A stretch of 21,826 nt of DNA from DATCYX01 sp037444705 (GTDB lineage Bacteria; Chloroflexota; Anaerolineae; Anaerolineales; UBA4823). How positions within the stretch are numbered: the stretch's first letter is position 1; every line of letters begins with the position of its first letter. The position numbers and the translations under genes were made by a program. Below, one piece after another: positions 15,333 through 21,826 of the stretch. Below the pieces are notes generated by a model. That model saw only the letters and a list, made by a program, of their open reading frames with translations. It had not been told where the DNA came from and ran no database searches. The stretch is taken from contig JBBILY010000031.1 in NCBI GenBank assembly GCA_037444705.1, positions 1-21,826 of the forward strand, read 5' to 3'.

Positions 15333-16418
15333 ATGTCCCTGGCTAATTCTGAGAGCGATTCTCCCATCCGCCTGCTGATCGTGGATGATTCTGCCTTTGT
15401 GCGTTTCACCCTTTCGCGTCGCCTGAACGAGGAGCCCGGCCTGCAGGTGGTTGGCGTGGCTCGCGATGGGGAAGAGGCCCTGGCGCTTATCCCTCAACTT
15501 GATCCACAGGTGATCACCCTGGATGTGGAGATGCCCCGCATGGATGGTTTGAGCACTCTGCGTCATATCATGGCGCATTATCCCCGTCCGGTGGTGATGC
15601 TCAGTAACCTGACCAGCGAGGGAGCCCAGGAGACTATTCAGGCTCTCACCTGGGGGGCGGTGGACTTCATCGCTAAACCTGCGGCCAGGGCCAACCTGGA
15701 GGCGATCTTACCCGAAGTGGTGAGCAAAATTCGGCGCGCCGCCCGCGCCCGCGTCCAGCCTGGCAACTTCTCTCGTCCCGAGGTGCCCCCTGTCTCCACC
15801 CCGCCTCAGAAAGCCCAACCGCGTCCCTTGCGAGGCAGCGATAAAGTGGTGGTGATCGGGGCTTCCACCGGCGGTCCACGCGCCCTGAACACCCTGCTGC
15901 CTCTGCTCCCGCCCGACCTGCCCGCGGCTGTGCTCATCGTGCAGCACATGCCGGCTGGCTTCACCCGCTCCCTAGCCGAGCGCCTCGACCTAAGTTCTCA
16001 CCTGATTGTCAAGGAAGCCGCCCCCGGCGATCGCCTGGAAGCCGGACGGGCTTTGCTGGCCCCGGGTGGTTTTCACATGACGGTGAACGGACAAGGGGGG
16101 ATTGCCCTCAACCAGAACCCACCTGTGCACGGCGTCCGCCCGGCTCTGGATGTGACGTTGGCCTCGGTGGTTCAACGCTTTGGCGCCGCCACAATTGGCG
16201 TGGTGCTGACCGGAATGGGTAATGACGGCAGCCAGGGTGCGGCGCTTATTCGCCACAGCGGTGGGCGCGTCATCGCAGAAGATCAGTCTTCGTGTGTGGT
16301 GTGGGGGATGCCGCGCAGTGTGATCGAGGCCGGCCTGGCAGACGAGGTGGTGCCGCTGCCCCAGATGGCAGAAGCCATCGCCAGGGCGGTGCGCGCGGAG
16401 GAGCCCCTTAGGGGTTGA
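15333..16418 (+). CDS. cheB: CheB protein-glutamate methylesterase/deamidase
   Basis: CheB removes methyl groups from receptor glutamates. The receiver domain (about 11-135) has D18-D19, phosphoacceptor D64 (VITLDVEMPRMDGL) and K115 (DFIAKP). A Pro-rich linker (about 140-168) follows. The esterase domain has S178 in VIGASTGGP, H205 in VQHMPAGFT and D298 in LTGMGNDG, the complete catalytic triad. The receiver's usual Ser/Thr switch position reads MLSNLT. Length (361 residues) is normal. The ATG follows AAAGG and lies 6 bp after cheY. The next gene, cheR, encodes its counterpart methyltransferase. Confidence 0.95.
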   Translation: MSLANSESDSPIRLLIVDDSAFVRFTLSRRLNEEPGLQVVGVARDGEEALALIPQLDPQVITLDVEMPRMDGLSTLRHIMAHYPRPVVMLSNLTSEGAQETIQALTWGAVDFIAKPAARANLEAILPEVVSKIRRAARARVQPGNFSRPEVPPVSTPPQKAQPRPLRGSDKVVVIGASTGGPRALNTLLPLLPPDLPAAVLIVQHMPAGFTRSLAERLDLSSHLIVKEAAPGDRLEAGRALLAPGGFHMTVNGQGGIALNQNPPVHGVRPALDVTLASVVQRFGAATIGVVLTGMGNDGSQGAALIRHSGGRVIAEDQSSCVVWGMPRSVIEAGLADEVVPLPQMAEAIARAVRAEEPLRG

Positions 16419-16434
16419 TGTTTTAGAGGCCGCT

Positions 16435-17244
16435 ATGGATATGGAGACTTACCAATGGCTCAAACATGCGGTCAGGAGGCTTGTGGAAGTCAACCTGGAG
16501 GCGTATAAGGATGAACAGGTGCGCCGACGGCTGGATTCGTGGCTGGTACGCAGCGGCGCTTCTACCTGGCAGGCCTATATCCAGCGCCTGAGTGATGATG
16601 CCACCGAGCGCGAGCGCTTTCGCAACTATTTGACCATCAATGTCTCTGCTTTCTTGCGTGACCCCGATCGTTGGCAGATGTTGCGAGAGCAGGTGTTACC
16701 CGCCCTGATGCAATCTGCCCTGCGCCTGAAACCCCCGCGCAGCCGCCTGCGTGCCTGGAGCGCCGGTTGTTCCATTGGAGCGGAGGCCTACTCCCTAGCC
16801 ATCCTGCTGGATGAGATAACCCCTGGTGCACGCCATTCCATCCTGGCCAGCGATATTGACCGTGGCGCTCTGGCCAAGGCCAGGGATGGTGGCCCTTATA
16901 CCGGCGAAGAGGTGCAAAATCTCTCACCCCAACAGCGATTGAATTATCTCCAGCCTGGCGGCCCGCCCTTCTTTGTCCAGGCGGCATTGAGACGGCGAGT
17001 AGAGTTCTTCGAGCACGACTTGCTCTCTCAGCCGCTCCCAGATCAATTGGATTTGATCATCTGTCGCAATGTGGTGATCTATTTCACCGCGGAAGCCAAA
17101 AGTGACCTGTATCGTAAATTTCATCAAGCCTTGCGCCCTGGTGGGGTGCTCTTTCTCGGCGCCACCGAAGTCATCCCCCGCCCGCATGAGATAGGATTTC
17201 GCTACCACGGCCTGTCGTTTTATCAAAAGGAGGACAAGCGTTGA
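16435..17244 (+). CDS. cheR: CheR receptor methyltransferase
   Basis: CheR transfers methyl groups from S-adenosylmethionine to receptor glutamates. The N-terminal helical domain carries YLTINVSAFLRDPDRW (65-80), the receptor-binding and active-site region. The Rossmann domain has WSAGCSIGAEAYSLAI (108-123) for the cofactor, ILASDIDRGALAKA (136-149), LIICRNVVIYF and a final LFLGATEVI. At 269 residues it is the simple form without TPRs. The start ATG has GAGG upstream; a second ATG lies two codons on. It starts 16 bp after cheB. Confidence 0.95.
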   Translation: MDMETYQWLKHAVRRLVEVNLEAYKDEQVRRRLDSWLVRSGASTWQAYIQRLSDDATERERFRNYLTINVSAFLRDPDRWQMLREQVLPALMQSALRLKPPRSRLRAWSAGCSIGAEAYSLAILLDEITPGARHSILASDIDRGALAKARDGGPYTGEEVQNLSPQQRLNYLQPGGPPFFVQAALRRRVEFFEHDLLSQPLPDQLDLIICRNVVIYFTAEAKSDLYRKFHQALRPGGVLFLGATEVIPRPHEIGFRYHGLSFYQKEDKR

Positions 17245-17310
17245 GGCACGCCGCTGTGAAAAAGGTGAAGCGCGGTTAGATGTGTCCATCCCTGAGAAGG
17301 GTAATTGCCG

Positions 17311-18165
17311 ATGAAAACCAATCCAAATCTGAACCAACTGATCGCCCGTTTGGGTGAATTGCCGCCCATGCCCCAGGTGGCTCAAAAAGCATTGGAACTT
17401 ATCCGCGATCCGCGCTCCAATATGGCCGACCTGGCGCGCGTGTTAGCCATAGATGAAGCCATGGCCAGCCTGGTGTTGCGCTGGGCTAACTCGGCCTATT
17501 ACGGCCTGAAGTATCCAGTTGCCACCGTGCAACAGGCGGTGACCTTCCTGGGACAGAGAACCCTACACAGCCTGATCCTGGCAGCCTCAGTAGCCTCGCT
17601 CTTGGAGCGCCCCGCCCCGGGTTACGCCCTGGAACGAGGGGAATTGTGGCGCCATTCCCTGGGGGTGGCGGCCGGAGCGCGCCTGTTAGCCGCCAGGTTT
17701 GGCAGCCACCTGGCCGAAGAGGCCTATCACGCTGGCTTGTTGTGTGACATCGGCAAACTGGCTCTGGAATCCCTGTTGCGCACGGTGAACCTGGAGGCTG
17801 AGTCGCTGAAAAATCGCCCTTTCTCCGACCTGGAGCGCGACCTTTTCGGTGTGGATCACGCTGCCCTGGGGGCAGAGATGGCACGCCGTTGGAACCTGCC
17901 TATTGCCCTGGTGGACGCCATTGCCCATCATCATGCGCCCTCTCAGGCAGAAGAAGGAGCCATACTGGCTGCTGCTGTCCACCTGGCCGATGCGGCGGTG
18001 ATGATGATGGGTATCGGCATCGGACGGGATGGCCTGCAATACACCCTCGACCCCCTGGCTTGTGAGCGCCTGGATTGGAACGAGGCCCGCTTTGGTGAAC
18101 TGGCAGAAAAGATACTCCCTTTCATTGAAGAAGCAGACAAGTTTATTCGGTTAAGGAGAACGTGA
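17311..18165 (+). CDS. HDOD-domain protein
   Basis: An HDOD domain covers residues about 8-210: LPPMPQVAQKALELI (17-31), LARVLAIDEAMASLVLRWAN (41-60), SAYYGL, TVQQAVTFLGQRTLHSLIL, WRHSLGVA, YHAGLLCDIGKLAL (139-152) and AHHHAP. In the HD-like signature the first position is Cys (CDIGK), so the metal site of true HD phosphohydrolases is probably incomplete, as in HDOD proteins generally. These proteins act as signalling adaptors, often beside chemotaxis and c-di-GMP genes; biochemical activity is usually unknown. I prefer the ATG at 17311, about nine bases after AGAAGG, over a TTG two codons upstream. The cheX start is 2 bp downstream of its stop. Confidence 0.88.
   Translation: MKTNPNLNQLIARLGELPPMPQVAQKALELIRDPRSNMADLARVLAIDEAMASLVLRWANSAYYGLKYPVATVQQAVTFLGQRTLHSLILAASVASLLERPAPGYALERGELWRHSLGVAAGARLLAARFGSHLAEEAYHAGLLCDIGKLALESLLRTVNLEAESLKNRPFSDLERDLFGVDHAALGAEMARRWNLPIALVDAIAHHHAPSQAEEGAILAAAVHLADAAVMMMGIGIGRDGLQYTLDPLACERLDWNEARFGELAEKILPFIEEADKFIRLRRT
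18153..18158 (+). promoter_or_regulatory. Shine-Dalgarno site deciding the cheX start
   Basis: AAGGAG lies nine bases before the ATG at 18168 but only three before the in-frame GTG at 18162. This spacing favours the ATG as start of cheX. Confidence 0.6.
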
Positions 18166-18167
18166 GC

Positions 18168-18683
18168 ATGAATGTAAAATTCTTGAATCCTTTCCTGGAA
18201 GCCGCCTCGGAAGTGCTCAAGGCCGAGTGTGGGCTGGAAGTGCAACGCGGCAGCCTGACCCTGCAGAAATCATCCCTCACTGCCGACGACATCACGGTCT
18301 TGATCAGCCTGGTTGGGCAAGTGAAGGGCGTGGTGTTGTATGGGCTCTCCACCGCCACCGGCCTGGCGTTAGTGTCACGCGTGATGAGCCAGCCCTTCGA
18401 AGCCTTCGACAACCTGGCGCAGAGCGGTGTAGCGGAATTGGGAAACGTCATCACCGGGCGGGCCTCGGTCAAGTTAGCACAGGCGGGTTATGAGGTCAAT
18501 ATTTCACCCCCAACGCTGATTCAAGGCAAGGGCACCATGATCTCCACCCTGGACTTTGCCCGCATCTGCGTACCCCTGCGGACTGAAGTGGGCGAGGTGA
18601 TAGCCCATTTGGCCTTGCGCGAAAGCCCACCCGGTGCAAATGTGCCGCTCACGCTCAGCGGAGGGGCGAAGTATGGGGGTTAA
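18168..18683 (+). CDS. cheX: CheX-type CheY-P phosphatase
   Basis: The 171-residue protein begins MNVKFLNPFLEAASEVLKAE, a typical CheX N-terminus. It has one active-site helix, S86-x3-E90-x2-N93 in QSGVAELGNVITGRAS, followed about 21-22 residues later by the expected prolines (ISPPT). The family dephosphorylates CheY-P, as CheC does but usually as a more active dimer. The central GVVLYGLSTATGLALVSRVM is also family-like. It follows the HDOD gene by 2 bp, and a hairpin-forming intercistronic segment separates it from the receptor gene. A CheC/FliY relative is the only real alternative; a single motif and the N-terminus favour CheX. Confidence 0.85.
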   Translation: MNVKFLNPFLEAASEVLKAECGLEVQRGSLTLQKSSLTADDITVLISLVGQVKGVVLYGLSTATGLALVSRVMSQPFEAFDNLAQSGVAELGNVITGRASVKLAQAGYEVNISPPTLIQGKGTMISTLDFARICVPLRTEVGEVIAHLALRESPPGANVPLTLSGGAKYGG

Positions 18684-18726
18684 CCATGGGCGCTTTGGGC
18701 GGTTGAGGCCGGGCATTAGCCCATGG
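18684..18726 (+). repeat. Inverted repeat between cheX and the receptor gene
   Basis: CCATGGGC (18684-18691) and GCCCATGG (18719-18726) form a perfect 8-bp stem around a 27-nt loop, starting directly after the cheX stop. No T-run follows, so it is not a standard terminator. It may affect RNA stability or lower transcription into the receptor gene. Confidence 0.45.
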
Positions 18727-18773
18727 CTTAGGCGGCGGCAATCCCAAAGGTTGGCTTGACCCAATCAACTCAT

Positions 18774-18780
18774 GGAGGTG
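18774..18780 (+). promoter_or_regulatory. Shine-Dalgarno site deciding the receptor start
   Basis: GGAGGTG stands five bases before the ATG at 18786. It rules against the in-frame TTG at 18756 as the start. Confidence 0.7.
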
Positions 18781-18785
18781 TAAAC

Positions 18786-21296
18786 ATGCAGATATTCAAG
18801 AGCATCCAACTCAAATCCATACAAATGCGCATCACCCTGTGGTCAGGGTTATGCATGTTGATCACTGGGCTGTCAATCGTGATCTATTCGGCCACGGTGC
18901 AGCGTTCGTTGACCATCCATGCCGCCGAGCAAGAAGCCTTGGCGGTTGCCAGAGCCAACGCTCAAACAATCCACAACGACCTCAATCACGCCCTGGAAGA
19001 GGCGCGCACCCTGGCTTACATCTTTGCCAGCAACAAAACGGAAAGTTATAACCTGAGCCGTGAACAAGCCACCGCTATGCTTAAACAGGTTCTGCGGCAA
19101 AACCCGCAATTCGTGGGCATCTTCAGTTGCTGGGAACCCAACGCCTATGATGGTAAAGACCAGGAGTATATCAATAGCCCTGGCAGCGACTGGGCAGGGC
19201 GTTTTGTCCCCTATTGGGTGCAATCCAAGGCTGGCCTTTCCCTCTTTCCTTCTAAAAAGGACCTTGCCGGTGACTGGTATCTGATCCCCAAGGAAACGCG
19301 GCAAGAAGCCATCATCGAGCCCTATACGTATCCCCTGGATGGGGAGGATGTATTGCTGACCACGGTCGTCGCCCCAGTGGTCGTGCGGGGTGAATTCTAT
19401 GGCACAGTGGGGGTAGACTTCCGCCTGGACCATTTCCAGAAATTGGCCGATCAGGTGGAGGCTTATGGCGGCAACGCCCGTTTGGCGCTGATCAGCAATC
19501 GGGGAACGCTGCTGGCAGTCACCGGCCAACCCGAATTGGTGGGTAAAGGGTTGGAGAGCCTGTACGCGGATGCCCAAGAGGGGCTGGAAATCGTGCAAAA
19601 GGGTGAAGAACGCATCCGAACTGATCGAGAAGCGTTGGAGGTTTTTATCCCGCTCCGCTTTGGCAACACCAACACCCCCTGGGCTATTAGCCTTAGCGTT
19701 CCCATGAGTCAGATCACAGCCGAGGCTGACGCTGCCATGTGGCGCATGATGGGCATCGGAATAGCGCTATCAGCCCTGGCGCTGGGGTTGCTGTGGGTGG
19801 TGGCGGGACAGATCGCCCAGCCCATTCGTAAAGTCACCCTGGCGGCGCGAAACATCGCCCAGGGAGACCTGGAACAGACTGTGGACATCCAGCGCGGCGA
19901 CGAGGTGGGGCAACTGGCTGAGGCTTTCCGCCAGATGCTTGGCTATTTGAAAGAGGTGGGTAGCGTTGCCCATTGCATGGCTGATGGCGATTTGAGCCTG
20001 GACATCCAACCGCGCTCCGAACGTGATCTGCTGGGCAAAGCCTTTGCTCAAATGGTGGTGAACCTGCGCCGATTGGTGGAGCAGATGCGTGAGAGCGCCA
20101 TTAGCCTGAACACCGCCTCGGCGCAACTGGCGACGGCCGCCAACCAGGCAGGCCAGGCCACGGCGCAGATCGCCGCCACCATGCAACAGGTGGCGCGTGG
20201 CGCTGCTCAGCAATCCGAAGCGGTGGGGCGCACTGCCAACGCCGTGGAGCAGATGACGCGGGCGATTGATGGTATCGTCCGCGGTGCTCAGGAGCAAGCC
20301 GTGGCAGTGTCTAAAGCCTCCAATGTCACGGTACAGATTTCATCAGCCATTGCCCAGGTGGCTCGCAACGCCCAAGAAGTCTCGACGGAATCCCAAGAAG
20401 CGGCAGCCTCGGCTCGCGCCGGCGCTCAGACCGTGCAGCAAAACGTCCAGGGTATGCAAGCGATTAACACGCGGGTAAGCCTGGCGGCGCAAAAGGTGCA
20501 GGAGATGGGGCATCGCTCCAGCCAGATCGGCGTGATCGTGGAGACTATCGAGGATATCGCCTCTCAAACCAACTTGCTGGCGCTAAACGCAGCCATCGAA
20601 GCCGCTCGCGCCGGGGAACACGGCAAAGGCTTTGCCGTGGTGGCCGATGAAGTGCGTAAACTGGCTGAGCGTGCTGCAGTCGCCACCAAAGAGATCGGCG
20701 CTCTCATCCGTTCTATCCAGCAGGCGGTGAGCGAGGCGGTAGCTGCCATGCAGGAGAGCAGCCGCGAAGTCGAAGCAGGTCTCGGCCGCGCCCAAAGCAT
20801 CGGTGAGGAACTGGAGACGATCTTACAAGCAGTAGAAGCCGTTTCACAACAGGCGCAACAAGCTGCCCAGGCGGCGGAGCGCATGAATAGCCTTTCCAAC
20901 GAACTGGTCGCCGCTATGGATGCGGTCTCGGCAGTGGTGGAGGAAAACACAGCGGTCACCGAGCAGATGAGCGCCAATTCCGGTGACGTGTCTCAGGCCA
21001 TTGAAAACATCGCTGCCGTCTCCGAAGAGAACTCGGCAGCCATCGAAGAGGTCTCGGCCTCGGCCGAGGAAATGAGCGCTCAGGTACAGGAGGTGAGCGC
21101 TTCGGCCCAGACCCTGGCCGAGATGGCCAATACCCTGCAGGGCATAGTGGCCTACTTTAAACTCCTCCACGAGCAGGCAGATCGTGAAGATCCGCCCAAT
21201 CTGAACCAGCCTTCTCGGGCTCGGGAGGTGGCTGAGGCTCTCTCCCTGCTATCGGGCGAGGATAATGGCCGCTATGCGCCACCCATGGAGGGATAA
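18786..21296 (+). CDS. Methyl-accepting chemotaxis protein with dCache sensor and tandem HAMP
   Basis: This transmembrane receptor has 836 residues. TM1 spans about 15-36 and TM2 about 319-340. The extracytoplasmic region between them is a double-Cache domain: GRFVPYWVQSKAG (138-150), DWYLIPKETRQEAIIEPYTY (163-182), GEFYGTVGVDF (202-212). A HAMP domain follows TM2 (IAQPIRKVTLAARNIAQGDL), and a second HAMP-like unit (MADGDLSLDIQPRSERDLLG) precedes the signalling coiled coil. The conserved hairpin tip includes IEDIASQTNLLALNAAIEAA, then RAGEHGKGFAVVADEVRKLA. The C-terminus ends PPMEG, with no pentapeptide tether for CheR or CheB. The full dCache amino-acid motif is not evident, since the usual Arg beside the WY pair is absent, so the ligand is unknown. 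Confidence 0.93.
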   Translation: MQIFKSIQLKSIQMRITLWSGLCMLITGLSIVIYSATVQRSLTIHAAEQEALAVARANAQTIHNDLNHALEEARTLAYIFASNKTESYNLSREQATAMLKQVLRQNPQFVGIFSCWEPNAYDGKDQEYINSPGSDWAGRFVPYWVQSKAGLSLFPSKKDLAGDWYLIPKETRQEAIIEPYTYPLDGEDVLLTTVVAPVVVRGEFYGTVGVDFRLDHFQKLADQVEAYGGNARLALISNRGTLLAVTGQPELVGKGLESLYADAQEGLEIVQKGEERIRTDREALEVFIPLRFGNTNTPWAISLSVPMSQITAEADAAMWRMMGIGIALSALALGLLWVVAGQIAQPIRKVTLAARNIAQGDLEQTVDIQRGDEVGQLAEAFRQMLGYLKEVGSVAHCMADGDLSLDIQPRSERDLLGKAFAQMVVNLRRLVEQMRESAISLNTASAQLATAANQAGQATAQIAATMQQVARGAAQQSEAVGRTANAVEQMTRAIDGIVRGAQEQAVAVSKASNVTVQISSAIAQVARNAQEVSTESQEAAASARAGAQTVQQNVQGMQAINTRVSLAAQKVQEMGHRSSQIGVIVETIEDIASQTNLLALNAAIEAARAGEHGKGFAVVADEVRKLAERAAVATKEIGALIRSIQQAVSEAVAAMQESSREVEAGLGRAQSIGEELETILQAVEAVSQQAQQAAQAAERMNSLSNELVAAMDAVSAVVEENTAVTEQMSANSGDVSQAIENIAAVSEENSAAIEEVSASAEEMSAQVQEVSASAQTLAEMANTLQGIVAYFKLLHEQADREDPPNLNQPSRAREVAEALSLLSGEDNGRYAPPMEG

Positions 21297-21299
21297 ACC

Positions 21300-21826
21300 A
21301 TGGAACGTCAACAGGTGGTTTTCACTCTGGCTGGTGAACAATATGGCGTGGACATCGCCGCTGTTGAGAGCATCATCAAATTGCAGCCCATCACCGCCGT
21401 GCCGCGCACCCCAGCCTTTGTGGAAGGGGTGACTAATCTGCGCGGCAGCGTGTTGCCCGTGATAGACCTGCGCAAACGCCTGGGGCTGGTTCCCGTCTCT
21501 GCTTCCCCTGCTGAGATCAAAGACGAGGCAGGCGGCTACACCAAAGACACGCGCATCGTGGTGGTCTCCCTGGATGGGATAAAGGTGGGCATGATCGTTG
21601 ACGCCGTGACCGAGGTGTTGCGTGTGGCGGGTGAAGCCATCGAACCCCCACCCCCGATGGTGAGCACAGTTGATACGGCTTTCATCACTGGCATCGCCAA
21701 GGTTGGGGCAGTCAATAGCGCCTCTACCCTGGACGGCAACCAGAGAGAGCCTCGGAGCCAGGCCGCCCGCCTGGTGATCTTGCTGGACCTGGTTCGGGTG
21801 CTCTCGCTGGAGGAGAAGGCCGAATT
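21300..21826 (+). CDS. cheW: CheW coupling protein, 3' end just outside window
   Basis: CheW links receptors to the P5 domain of CheA. The 175 visible codons show VVFTLAGEQYGVDIAAVESI, AVPRTPAFVEGVTNLRGSVL, PVIDLRKRLGL, GMIVDAVTEVLRV, FITGIAKVG and LVILLDLVRVLSL, the whole CheW fold. Compared with a compact CheW there is an extra loop of about 20 residues (AVNSASTLDGNQREPRSQAA) before the final strand. The frame is still open at the window edge, but probably few residues are missing. GGAGGGAT overlaps the end of the receptor gene and precedes the ATG by a few bases; the genes are 3 bp apart. Confidence 0.93.
   Translation, partial: MERQQVVFTLAGEQYGVDIAAVESIIKLQPITAVPRTPAFVEGVTNLRGSVLPVIDLRKRLGLVPVSASPAEIKDEAGGYTKDTRIVVVSLDGIKVGMIVDAVTEVLRVAGEAIEPPPPMVSTVDTAFITGIAKVGAVNSASTLDGNQREPRSQAARLVILLDLVRVLSLEEKAE

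Noticed and set aside
14781..15578. Minus-strand open frame of about 265 codons opposite cheD, cheY and cheB
   Set aside because: It spans three well-supported genes on the other strand and shows no domain.
16405..16434. CCCC-TTA-GGGG followed by TTTT at the end of cheB, terminator-like
   Set aside because: The stem has only four or five pairs, the T-run is separated from it, and cheR follows within 16 bp.
18756..18786. TTGACC and TGTAAA with 17-bp spacing before the receptor gene
   Set aside because: The -10-like element touches the start codon, so transcription would begin inside the gene; the segment is better explained by the ribosome site.
1..21826. Insertion sequences, CRISPR arrays, tRNA or rRNA genes, prophage genes
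   Set aside because: No transposase, integrase, regular spacer array or cloverleaf-like segment was seen on either strand.

Overview
The window holds two divergently oriented gene blocks on DNA of moderately high GC. The organism looks like a free-living motile bacterium. The combined traits (a Thermotoga/Bacillus-style CheC/CheD/CheX chemotaxis set, glycosyltransferases fused to TPR repeats, a SUMF1-domain protein) would suit Chloroflexota, but that is a tentative inference; no rRNA, tRNA or other taxonomic marker is present.

Left block (1-10486, minus strand): a glycan-assembly locus. In transcription order from the centre outward: a TPR + GT-B glycosyltransferase (8807-10486), a sulfotransferase fused to a glycosyltransferase (6888-8810, overlapping the previous gene by 4 bp), a GT2 glycosyltransferase fused to TPR-like repeats (5009-6793), a second TPR + GT-B enzyme (3140-4825), a stand-alone GT-B enzyme of the same family (1996-3117), a SUMF1/FGE-fold protein lacking the formylglycine-generating cysteines (1169-1984), a gap of 456 bp with a candidate leader, and the N-terminal part of a GT4 enzyme running off the window (1-712). 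No polymerase, flippase or sugar-nucleotide synthesis gene is visible, so the glycan and its carrier are unknown.

Right block (10730-21826, plus strand): a compact chemotaxis operon. An M23 peptidase gene leads it, followed by cheA, cheC, cheD, cheY, cheB, cheR, an HDOD-domain gene, cheX, a chemoreceptor gene with a dCache sensor, and a nearly complete cheW cut by the window end. Most genes overlap or lie within 20 bp of each other. Together they encode receptor, coupling protein, kinase, response regulator, both receptor-methylation enzymes, a receptor deamidase and two CheC-type phosphatases.

The two most notable points both concern cheA. It is interrupted by one in-frame TAA (12325-12327), separating Hpt/P2 from the dimerisation, ATPase and CheW-like domains, with no frameshift. 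Directly after that stop the frame encodes two tandem 24-residue repeats matching the MshEN c-di-GMP-binding motif, between P2 and P3. If the repeats bind ligand, the chemotaxis kinase would have a built-in second-messenger input. The two blocks diverge from a shared intergenic region of about 240 bp, which raises the possibility that the glycans decorate a motility or surface structure.
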